Origin: an uncultured Burkholderiales bacterium | Lineage (GTDB): Bacteria > Pseudomonadota > Gammaproteobacteria > Burkholderiales > Burkholderiaceae_E | Assembly: GCA_903898725.1 (NCBI GenBank) | Contig: CAIUGQ010000283.1 | Span: 1-12,719, forward strand | DNA length: 12,719 bases | Direction: 5' to 3' | Part shown: piece after piece, positions 1 to 6,006 of the stretch | Layout of the letters: every line of letters starts with the position of its first letter | How positions within the stretch are numbered: position 1 is the stretch's first letter | Made by a program: the position numbers and the translations under genes | The notes under the pieces: generated by a model | What the model was told of the DNA's origin: nothing | The model's input: the letters and a program-made list of their open reading frames with translations, nothing else | Database searches by the model: none

Positions 1-278
1 GTGCCCATCATGCCCTGCATGGCGTGGCCGTAGAACCGGATGATCTGCGAGAGCATCTGGGAGGAGAACAGCGGCGCGCCGCTGGCCTCCTCTTCCAGGA
101 TGATCTGCAGCAGGATGCTGCGCGTCAGGTCGTCCTCGGACTTGGCATCGATGACCCGGAAGTCCTCGCTGTCGAGCACCAGCTGCTTGACGTCGGCGAG
201 CGTGATGTACGCGCTCGTCTGGGTGTCATAGAGGCGTCGATTCGGGTACTTCTTGATCAATCTCGAGGCATTTGCCAT
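1..278 (-). CDS. phaR: PHA synthesis repressor PhaR, N-terminal part (gene runs off the left edge)
   Basis: DNA-binding regulator of polyhydroxyalkanoate storage. In the family it represses phasin genes and its own gene and is titrated off DNA by nascent PHA granules. Reading leftward from ATG 276-278 gives MANASRLIKKYPNRRLYDT and then SAYITLADVKQLV, the very conserved PHB/PHA-accumulation DNA-binding N-terminus. It is followed by a region around residues 63-90 (ILLQIILEEEA, QMLSQIIRFYGHAMQGMMG) typical of PhaR. 92 complete codons are visible with no stop, so the C-terminal half lies outside the window. The start is supported by a GGAG ribosome site (285-288) six bases upstream. The gene begins 30 bases after the phaB stop on the same strand, so it is probably the third gene of a phaC-phaB-phaR operon. 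Family assignment is confident; its targets here are inferred. Confidence 0.93.
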   Translation of the reverse strand, partial: MANASRLIKKYPNRRLYDTQTSAYITLADVKQLVLDSEDFRVIDAKSEDDLTRSILLQIILEEEASGAPLFSSQMLSQIIRFYGHAMQGMMG

Positions 279-308
279 CGATGTCTCCGGGGTCTTTGCC
301 GCGCCGCA

Positions 309-1043
309 TCATCCCATATGAAGGCCACCGTTGCACGAAAAGTCCGCCCCGGTGGTGTATCCGGCGTCGTCGGTGGACAGCCAGCCGCAGATCGATCCGA
401 TCTCCTCGGCGCGCCCGAGGCGCTTGACCGGGATGGTCTGGATGATCTTCTCGCGGACGTCCTCGCGGACCGCCATGACCATGTCGGTCGCGATGTAGCC
501 CGGCGAGACGGTGTTCACCGTCACGCCCTTCGAGGCGACTTCCTGCGCCAGCGCCATCGTGAAGCCGTGCATGCCGGCCTTGGCCGCCGAGTAGTTCGTC
601 TGACCGAACTGGCCCTTCTCGCCGTTGACCGACGAGATGTTGATGACCCGGCCCCAGCCCTTGTCGAGCATGCCGTCGATGACCTGCTTGGTCACGCAGA
701 ACAGGCTGTTCAGGTTGGTCGAGATGACGGCGTTCCAGTCGTCGAGCGACATCTTGCGGAAGGCGCCGTCACGGGTGATGCCGGCATTGTTCACGAGCAC
801 GTCGGGGTTGCCGTACTCGGCCTTGACCTTGTCGAACGCGGCCTTGGTCGACTCCCAGTCGGAGACGTTGCCCACCGAGGCGATGAAGGAGTACCCCTCG
901 GCCTTCTGCTCGGCCAGCCACTTGTCGAAGTTCCGGGTCGGGCCGCAGCCGGCGATCACGGTGTAACCCATGTCGTGGAACTTACGGCAGATCGCGGTAC
1001 CGATGCCGCCCATGCCGCCGGTCACGTATGCGAGCTTGCTCAT
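309..1043 (-). CDS. phaB: Acetoacetyl-CoA reductase PhaB (NADPH-dependent)
   Basis: Cytosolic short-chain dehydrogenase/reductase that reduces acetoacetyl-CoA to (R)-3-hydroxybutyryl-CoA, the monomer for PHB synthase. The 244-residue length is close to the Cupriavidus necator enzyme (246). Visible features are the cofactor-binding TGGMGGIG (residues 8-15), NNAG (85-88), N110, catalytic S138 (NISSVNG), and Y151/K155 in the YSAAK motif. PGYIATDM (181-188) follows, and the C-terminus GGLHMG matches known PhaB proteins. ATG 1041-1043 has a GGAG site (1051-1054) seven bases upstream. It lies 37 bases downstream of phaC and 30 bases upstream of phaR, all leftward, as an operon. FabG (3-oxoacyl-ACP reductase) is the main alternative for this fold. 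The PHA context and the FIASxGNVxDW and KGQFGQTNYS stretches favour PhaB. Confidence 0.96.
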   Translation of the reverse strand: MSKLAYVTGGMGGIGTAICRKFHDMGYTVIAGCGPTRNFDKWLAEQKAEGYSFIASVGNVSDWESTKAAFDKVKAEYGNPDVLVNNAGITRDGAFRKMSLDDWNAVISTNLNSLFCVTKQVIDGMLDKGWGRVINISSVNGEKGQFGQTNYSAAKAGMHGFTMALAQEVASKGVTVNTVSPGYIATDMVMAVREDVREKIIQTIPVKRLGRAEEIGSICGWLSTDDAGYTTGADFSCNGGLHMG

Positions 1044-1080
1044 CGTCTGTCTCCATCGGGCGCGTTGCCCGCGCGTTGGT

Positions 1081-3084
1081 TTACGGTTGAGGGACTGTCT
1101 CGGCGCGCCCGGGCGCGGGCTTCGCCTTCATCTTCACGTAGCGCCCGGGGGCGGGCTCGAGCGGCGGGTTCGCGGCGTCACCGAGCTTCGTCGGCGCCGG
1201 GCGCTCGGCGCCCTTGAAGGCCTCGAGCCAGGCCGCCCAGTCGTTCCACCAGCTGCCCGGATGCTCGACGGCGCCGGCCAGCCAGGCGTCGGGCGAGTGC
1301 GGCAGCGTCTCGCCGATCCAGTAGCTGCGCCGGTTCTTCGAGGCCGGGTTGATCGCGCCGGCGATGTGGCCGGAGGCGCCGAGCGCGAAGCGCAGCCGGT
1401 TCGACAGCAGACGGGTCGACCCGTAGGCCGCGCGCCAGGGCACGATGTGGTCTTCCTTCGCGCCGAAGACGTAGGTCGGCACGTCGATGCGTCGAAGGTC
1501 GATCTTCTCGCCGGCGCAGGTCAGTGCGCCCGGCACGCGCAGCTCGTTCTGCAGGTACATGTGGCGCAGGTACCAGCAGTACAGCGGCCCCGGCAGGTTG
1601 GTGCCGTCGGAGTTCCAGTACAGCAGGTCGAACGGCGGCGGCGCCTCGCCCTTGAGGTAGTTCGCGACGACGTAGTTCCACACCAGGTCGTTCGGGCGCA
1701 GGAACGAGAAGGTGGTCGACAGGTCCTGCCCGGTCATGAGCCCGCCGTCGCCCAGCGTCTGCTCGCGCCAGGCGACCTGCGCCGGGTCGATGAAGACCCC
1801 GAGCACGCCCGGCTCCTCGAAGTCGAGCAGCGTCGTCATCAGCGTCAGCGAGGCGACGGGCTTCTCGCCGCGGGCGGCCAGGGCGGCCAGGCCGGTCGCG
1901 AGGATCGTGCCGCCGACGCAGAAGCCCAGCGCGTTGATCGTGTCGCTCTTCGAGATCGCCTGCGCGCGGCGGATCGCATCGACGATGCCGCGTTCGATGT
2001 AGTCGTCCCAGGTCAGCTTGCCGTGCTCGGGTTGCGCATTGATCCACGAGACGAGGAACACCGTGTGACCGCGCGAGACGGCATGCGCGACGAACGAGTT
2101 CTCGGGCTGCAGGTCGAGGATGTAGTACTTGTTGATGAACGGCGGCACCAGCAGCAGCGGCCGCGTGCCGACCGTCGGCGTGCTGGGCGTGTACTGGATC
2201 AGCTCGATCACGTCATTGCGGAAGACCACCGCGCCCTTGGACGTGCCGACGTTGCGGCCGACCTCGAAGGCGGATTCGTCGGTCATCGAGATGTGGCCCT
2301 TGCCGATGTCGGCAATCAGGTTCTCGATGCCGAGGCGCAGGCTGTCGCCCTTCGAGTCGAGCAGCAGCTGCTGCGCCTCGGGGTTCGTCGGCAGGAAGTT
2401 CGAGGGCGACAGCGCGTCGACCCACTGCTGCGTGAAGAAGCGGATCCGCTCGCGGGTCTTGGCATCGGCCTCGACCGCGTCGGCCATCCGCTGCATGAAG
2501 TCGGCGTTCAGCAGGTAGAGCGCGGCACTCCATGCGAACGGCGTCTGCTTCGTCCAGGCGGGCGATGCGAAGCGCTTGTCGGCGAGCACGGGGGCACCGC
2601 CCTCCGGCTTGAGGAAGCCGGACCACAGGGTCTGCAGCCGCGCCGCGTACTCGTTCTGCAGCGTCAGCAGGCGGGTCGGGTCGATGGTCCACATCGGGAA
2701 GGACCCGGCAGCGGCGGCGGCGAGGTCCTGCACCTTCTCTGCCGCCATGGCCGAGGCGGCGCCGCCAGCCTGCGGGCCGGGGCTGGCATCGGCCGGCCGC
2801 GCCGCTGCCGCGAGCTCGGGTCGGAGGGGTGCGCTGGCCGCGGGCGGTGCGGAGGACGCCGAACGGGGGGCGGGCTTGCGTACGACGGGCTTGCCGGCAG
2901 CAGGCTTACCCTTGGCAGGCTTGCTCGGGGCAGGCTTGCTCGGGGCTGCGTTGCTGGCCGCGACCGTGCTCGCCGCGGGCGTCGGCGCGGACGCGGTCGC
3001 ACCGGTCACGCTCGCGCCGCGAGCACGCTTCGGAGACGTCGATTCCGGCGCCCTCGCCGGGCGCTGTTGCCGTGCTGCAGCCAT
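1081..3084 (-). CDS. phaC: Class I poly(3-hydroxyalkanoate) synthase PhaC with a long Ala/Pro/Lys-rich N-terminal extension
   Basis: Granule-bound enzyme that polymerises (R)-3-hydroxyacyl-CoA into PHA. The 667-residue product has the alpha/beta-hydrolase core with lipase-like box GFCVGG. Nucleophile C389, D545 (GAKEDHIVPW) and H573 (LGASGHIAGAINP) form the catalytic triad. Class I signatures include NPEAQQLLLDSKG (234-246), ESAFEVGRNV (270-279), INKYYILDLQPE (317-328) and FSFLRPNDLVWNYVV (459-473). The C-terminus EPAPGRYVKMKA matches C. necator PhaC, which has about 589 residues. The extra length is N-terminal: residues 1-115 are low-complexity A/P/S/K/R with pentapeptide xxxKP repeats at 47-71. 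ATG 3082-3084 has a GAGGGG ribosome site (3090-3095) five bases upstream, which supports the long form. Internal M113 or M131 are alternative starts without such support. It is the first gene of the operon, with phaB 37 bases downstream. Confidence 0.96.
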   Translation of the reverse strand: MAAARQQRPARAPESTSPKRARGASVTGATASAPTPAASTVAASNAAPSKPAPSKPAKGKPAAGKPVVRKPAPRSASSAPPAASAPLRPELAAAARPADASPGPQAGGAASAMAAEKVQDLAAAAAGSFPMWTIDPTRLLTLQNEYAARLQTLWSGFLKPEGGAPVLADKRFASPAWTKQTPFAWSAALYLLNADFMQRMADAVEADAKTRERIRFFTQQWVDALSPSNFLPTNPEAQQLLLDSKGDSLRLGIENLIADIGKGHISMTDESAFEVGRNVGTSKGAVVFRNDVIELIQYTPSTPTVGTRPLLLVPPFINKYYILDLQPENSFVAHAVSRGHTVFLVSWINAQPEHGKLTWDDYIERGIVDAIRRAQAISKSDTINALGFCVGGTILATGLAALAARGEKPVASLTLMTTLLDFEEPGVLGVFIDPAQVAWREQTLGDGGLMTGQDLSTTFSFLRPNDLVWNYVVANYLKGEAPPPFDLLYWNSDGTNLPGPLYCWYLRHMYLQNELRVPGALTCAGEKIDLRRIDVPTYVFGAKEDHIVPWRAAYGSTRLLSNRLRFALGASGHIAGAINPASKNRRSYWIGETLPHSPDAWLAGAVEHPGSWWNDWAAWLEAFKGAERPAPTKLGDAANPPLEPAPGRYVKMKAKPAPGRAETVPQP
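2871..2960. repeat. Tandem 15-bp minisatellite inside phaC
   Basis: Consecutive 15-base units run at 2871-2885, 2886-2900, 2901-2915, 2916-2930 and 2931-2945, each beginning CGGGCTT or CAGGCTT. A degenerate sixth unit occupies 2946-2960. The fourth and fifth units are identical (CAGGCTTGCTCGGGG). Read on the minus strand in the phaC frame they encode APSKP, APSKP, AKGKP, AAGKP and VVRKP (PhaC residues 47-71). Because the period is five codons, loss or gain of a unit keeps the frame. Confidence 0.88.
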
Positions 3085-3188
3085 GGATTCCCCTCGTGGC
3101 GACTTCGGCCCGCATTATGCTGCGAAGACCTTTCGTGAATCTTGCGCGCGGCAAAAATGCTTGTCCACGCGCGCCGAGGCCCTCCCCC
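3085..3188. promoter_or_regulatory. Divergent upstream region of phaC and the small membrane protein gene
   Basis: This 104-base gap is the only space for phaC and for the rightward small gene to be controlled. It is AT-richer than its surroundings. On the minus strand CATAAT (complement of 3114-3119) could be a -10 box for phaC, but I find no convincing -35 at normal spacing. The sequence GCATTTTTGC (minus strand, complement of 3151-3160) is an imperfect inverted repeat with GCA and TGC ends. PhaR operators in other species are described as TGC-rich, so this is a possible but weak operator candidate. The promoter location is inference. Confidence 0.35.
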
Positions 3189-3374
3189 GTGTACATCGTC
3201 GCCATCGCCTGGCTGTATGTCGTCCTGATGATGGCGCTGACCGAGCACTCGGTCGTCGCAGGCGTCGCGACCTTCGCGCTCTACGGTCTCGCGCCGCTGG
3301 CGCTGTTCCTGTGGCTCGTCGGCACGCCGCAGCGGCGCCGCAACCGACGCTCAGCGGGCGAGCCAGACGAGTGA
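3189..3374 (+). CDS. Small conserved membrane protein, 61 residues, unknown function
   Basis: The product begins MYIVAIAWLYVVLMMALTEH and ends in a charged tail with TPQRRRNRRS. Two hydrophobic segments (about residues 3-17 and 22-44) predict an inner-membrane hairpin with a short loop and an Arg-rich cytosolic C-terminus. GTG 3189-3191 is chosen because it sits at the onset of the hydrophobic segment and has GAGG (3176-3179) nine bases upstream. Longer in-frame readings upstream would cross phaC antisense. From memory, similar short proteins sit beside pgeF in Burkholderiales; I cannot verify this here. Its last 24 bases overlap the 3' end of the convergent pgeF gene. No function can be assigned from sequence. 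Confidence 0.75.
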   Translation: MYIVAIAWLYVVLMMALTEHSVVAGVATFALYGLAPLALFLWLVGTPQRRRNRRSAGEPDE

Positions 3375-4133
3375 GGCGAGGCGCCCGCTCGGGCGGTCGC
3401 GCCGGTGGGAATAGAAGCGCGCCGCATCGGTGACGGTGCAGAACGTCCCGCCCCGCACATCGGTCACGCCACGCGCGGCGAGCCGCAGTCGGGCCAGCGA
3501 ATACAGGTCTGCCCACCACTTGCCCGCAGCGAGCCCCGGCACGAAGGCGGCTGCCGCAGCGGCATCGAGATCGCAGAACGCCTGCCTCACCTCGTCGCCG
3601 ACCTCGAAGGCCGCGGGTCCGATCGCGGGCCCGAGCCAGGCCTGCAGACGCGCATCGGCTCCGACCCGATCGCGCAGCGCGTCGACCGTGGCCTCGGCCA
3701 CGCCGGCGGCGAGCCCTCGCCAGCCCGCATGCGCCGCGCCGACCGCTCGCCCCTGCGCATCGGCGAGCAGGATCGGCAGGCAGTCGGCCGTCATGATCGC
3801 GAGGACCGTGTCTGTCCGCGTCGTCACGGCGGCGTCCGCGATCGGCGGCACGTGTGCATCGGGACCGTCCGCATCGTGGACGGCGATGCCATGCACCTGC
3901 TGCAGCCAGCGCACCGGGCCCGGCAGCGAGGCCGCGAGCCGCGCACGGTTCTCACGCACCGCGGCCGCATCGTCGCCGACATGATCGCCGAGGTTCAGCC
4001 CCCCGGCCTCGCCGCCGTGCAGGCCGAACGCCCCCGTGCTGACGCCCCCGGCACGGGTGGTGACGAACGCCCGGACACCCGGTGCGGCCGGCCAGTCGGG
4101 AACGATGCCGGGCGGCAGCGCGCGCGCGGTCAT
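3351..4133 (-). CDS. pgeF: Peptidoglycan-editing factor PgeF (YfiH/YlmD laccase-domain family)
   Basis: Cytosolic metal-binding protein of the former 'multicopper polyphenol oxidase' family. In E. coli the homologue removes wrongly incorporated residues (L-Ser in place of L-Ala) from peptidoglycan precursors. Related proteins act on purine nucleosides. The 260-residue product has the family's metal/catalytic residues: H81 in QQVHG, C118 in MTADCLPIL, and H135 in GAAHAGWRGLAAG. It also has GPAIGPAAFEVG (168-179) and the C-terminal CTVTDAARFYSHRRD (232-246). ATG 4131-4133 is preferred over in-frame upstream starts because it overlaps the rluD stop as ATGA, implying translational coupling, and because the family begins near this point. 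Its 3' end overlaps the convergent small membrane gene by 24 bases. The precise substrate here is inferred from the family. Confidence 0.93.
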   Translation of the reverse strand: MTARALPPGIVPDWPAAPGVRAFVTTRAGGVSTGAFGLHGGEAGGLNLGDHVGDDAAAVRENRARLAASLPGPVRWLQQVHGIAVHDADGPDAHVPPIADAAVTTRTDTVLAIMTADCLPILLADAQGRAVGAAHAGWRGLAAGVAEATVDALRDRVGADARLQAWLGPAIGPAAFEVGDEVRQAFCDLDAAAAAAFVPGLAAGKWWADLYSLARLRLAARGVTDVRGGTFCTVTDAARFYSHRRDRPSGRLASLVWLAR

Positions 4134-5161
4134 CGCACGGCGTCCGGCGGCACCTGCGCCGGGTCGGGCTCGGGCAGGCCCAGTGCCCCGAGCAGGGCCA
4201 CCATGTCGGGCGGCACGGGACTCGCGAAGCGCATCGGCACCTCGCGCGTCGGATGCATGAATTCCAGTCGCCATGCATGCAGGGCCTGGCGCGCGAACCC
4301 CGCGCGGACACGCCCGCCGTAGCCGACATCGCCGACGAGCGCATGACCGCGGCTCGCGAGATGCACCCGGATCTGGTGTGTCCGACCGGTCTCGAGGCGG
4401 CATTCGACCGTTGCACATCCGGCCGCCAGGGCGAGACGCGTGACGTGCGTGACGGCCCGGCGGCCCCGCTCGGGCTCGACGACCGCCATGCGCAGGCGGT
4501 CGCGCGGGTCGCGGCCGATCGGCGCGTCGATCGTGAACTGCGGCATCGGCGAACCCTCGACCACTGCCAGGTAGCGCCGCCCGATCGTGCGTGCGGCCAG
4601 CGCGGCGGTGAGCCGATCGAAGGCCCGCTCGCTGCGCGCCACCATCATCAGGCCGCTGGTGTCCTTGTCGAGCCGGTGGACGATGCCGGCGCGCGGCAGG
4701 CCGGCCGAGTCGGGGCGGGCGTGCAGCAGTCCGTTCATCAGCGTCCCGCGCCAGTTTCCCGGGGCCGGATGCACGACCAGACCGGCGGGCTTCTCGACGA
4801 TCATCAGGTCGGCGTCCTCGTGGACGATCTGCAGCGGGATGTCGTCGGGTTCGAAGGACCGATCGGCCTCGTTGGGCAGCGGCCAGGCCTCCACGGCTTC
4901 GAGCCCGCGCAGCCGCCGGCTCGACAGCGCAGTCAGGCCGTCGACCCGCACCGCACCGAGCGCGATCCAGCGCTGGATCCGCGTGCGCGAGACCCCGTCG
5001 ATGCGCGCCGCCAGGAACCGGTCGAGCCGTTCGCCTGCGCCGATGCGGGCCTCGAAGCGCAGCGCCGGCGCCAGTCCGTCCGCGCCCGCAGGGGCGTCGT
5101 CGTCCGTGAGCGCGGCGTCGGGCGGACCCCCTTCGCTATAATCTGCGGGATGCTCTTGCAT
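4130..5161 (-). CDS. rluD: 23S rRNA pseudouridine(1911/1915/1917) synthase RluD
   Basis: RluA-family enzyme that converts uridines in the helix 69 loop of 23S rRNA to pseudouridine during large-subunit assembly. The product has 343 residues. There is an N-terminal S4 RNA-binding domain at about 38-90 (RLDRFLAARIDGVSRTRIQR...GAVRVDG), then the catalytic domain with KPAGLVVHP (124-132). HRLDKDTSG (162-170) follows, with D165 as the expected nucleophile, and then ETGRTHQIRVHLASRGH. ATG 5159-5161 adds an acidic, Asp/Pro-rich stretch of about 33 residues ahead of the S4 domain. No ATG, GTG or TTG occurs in frame between it and the domain, so this start is effectively forced, although no good Shine-Dalgarno is visible. 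The bamD start is 8 bases away on the opposite strand. RluD is preferred over RluC or RluA because of the S4 domain, and because pgeF commonly follows rluD. Confidence 0.93.
   Translation of the reverse strand: MQEHPADYSEGGPPDAALTDDDAPAGADGLAPALRFEARIGAGERLDRFLAARIDGVSRTRIQRWIALGAVRVDGLTALSSRRLRGLEAVEAWPLPNEADRSFEPDDIPLQIVHEDADLMIVEKPAGLVVHPAPGNWRGTLMNGLLHARPDSAGLPRAGIVHRLDKDTSGLMMVARSERAFDRLTAALAARTIGRRYLAVVEGSPMPQFTIDAPIGRDPRDRLRMAVVEPERGRRAVTHVTRLALAAGCATVECRLETGRTHQIRVHLASRGHALVGDVGYGGRVRAGFARQALHAWRLEFMHPTREVPMRFASPVPPDMVALLGALGLPEPDPAQVPPDAVR
5137..5142 (+). promoter_or_regulatory. Probable sigma-70 -10 box (TATAAT) for bamD
   Basis: A perfect TATAAT lies at 5137-5142 in otherwise very GC-rich DNA, 27 bases before the first bamD start codon, so transcription would begin near 5149. 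No good -35 hexamer is seen at 16-18 bases spacing (5114-5119 reads GGCGTC). The box is inside the 5' coding end of the divergent rluD gene (codons 7-9). Confidence 0.55.
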
Positions 5162-5169
5162 GGACGGGG

Positions 5170-5997
5170 ATGATGATGGCGATGAAGTATCTCGCCGGGG
5201 TGCGGCGCGCAGCAGCCGCGGTCCTCGTGCTGACCGTGGTGGCCGGATGCGGCATCTTCGGGAAAGGCGAAGTTGATCGTACCGCGAAGATGACGCCCAA
5301 CGAAATCTACGCGGAGGCGAAGGACGAGATCGCCGCCGGCCGCTATGGCGAGGCGGTGAAGCTGCTGACGAAGCTCGAGTCGCGCTATCCGTTCGGCGCC
5401 TGGGCGCAGCAGGCCCAGCTCGACACCGCGTTCGCCTTCTACAAGGACAACGACCGGACCCAGGCGCTCATCGCGATCGAGCGCTTCATCCGCCTGTACC
5501 CGACCAGCGACAAGCTCGACTACGCGTACTACCTGAAGGGCCTGATCAACTTCAACGACGAGCAGGGGGCGCTTGCGCGACTCGGCGGGCAGGACCTGTC
5601 CGAGCGTGACCTGAAGGCGGCGCGCGAGTCGTTCGAGGCATTCCGTCAGGTGCTCGTGCGCTACCCCGAGAGCAAGTACGCCGAGGACTCGCGACTGCGG
5701 ATGCGCTACCTCGTGAATGCGATGGCGGGCGGCGAGGTCCACATCGCTCGGTACTACTACAGCCGCGGCGCGTTCCTCGCTGCGGTGAACCGCGCCCAGG
5801 GCGTGGTCGCGCAGTACCAGGGGGCGCCGGCGGTCGAGGAGGCGCTCTTCATCATGATGAAGTCGTACGAGCGTCTCGGCCTCGAGGAGCTCCGCGGCGA
5901 CGCCGAACGCATCCTGCGCCGCAACTTCCCCGACACGGAACTGTTCGCCAGCGGCCTTCGCTTCGACGACCGATCGTGGTGGCAGGTCTGGAAGTGA
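5170..5997 (+). CDS. bamD: Outer membrane protein assembly factor BamD (ComL) lipoprotein
   Basis: Essential lipoprotein of the BAM complex that, with BamA, folds beta-barrel proteins into the outer membrane. It acts on the periplasmic face. The 275-residue product has a basic N-terminus, a hydrophobic stretch and the lipobox VAGC with lipidated C27. TPR-like helical repeats follow: about 43-76 (EIYAEAKDEIAAGRYGEAV), 80-113 (LDTAFAFYKDNDRTQAL) and further pairs to about 250. Length matches the family. Four in-frame ATGs occur at 5170, 5173, 5176 and 5182. The purine-rich GGACGGGG (5162-5169) abuts the first, so 5173 or 5176 could be the true start; the mature lipoprotein is unaffected. The gene is divergent from rluD and ends 9 bases from the convergent helicase gene, with no room for a classical terminator. 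Confidence 0.95.
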   Translation: MMMAMKYLAGVRRAAAAVLVLTVVAGCGIFGKGEVDRTAKMTPNEIYAEAKDEIAAGRYGEAVKLLTKLESRYPFGAWAQQAQLDTAFAFYKDNDRTQALIAIERFIRLYPTSDKLDYAYYLKGLINFNDEQGALARLGGQDLSERDLKAARESFEAFRQVLVRYPESKYAEDSRLRMRYLVNAMAGGEVHIARYYYSRGAFLAAVNRAQGVVAQYQGAPAVEEALFIMMKSYERLGLEELRGDAERILRRNFPDTELFASGLRFDDRSWWQVWK

Positions 5998-6006
5998 CCC
6001 GACCGC

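Noticed and set aside
24..1217. 397-codon plus-strand open frame across phaR, phaB and the end of phaC
   Set aside because: It crosses three well-recognised minus-strand genes and their gaps and has no domain signature.
970..3138. Very long plus-strand open frame (722 codons) opposite phaC
   Set aside because: Arg/Gly/Val/Leu-rich with no domain, and it mirrors the third-position GC bias of phaC. The minus strand encodes an unmistakable PHA synthase.
3382..3395. Hairpin CGCCCG/CGGGCG near the end of pgeF considered as a terminator
   Set aside because: It is inside pgeF coding sequence, has a two-base loop and no T-run, and is probably chance in GC-rich DNA.
4134..4418. Extended N-terminus for pgeF (95 extra residues)
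   Set aside because: The extension lies entirely within rluD in another frame and is Arg-rich without similarity. The ATGA overlap at 4130-4133 gives the expected start.
5998..6006. Terminator between converging bamD and helicase genes
   Set aside because: Only nine bases separate the stop codons and no stem with a T-run is visible there.
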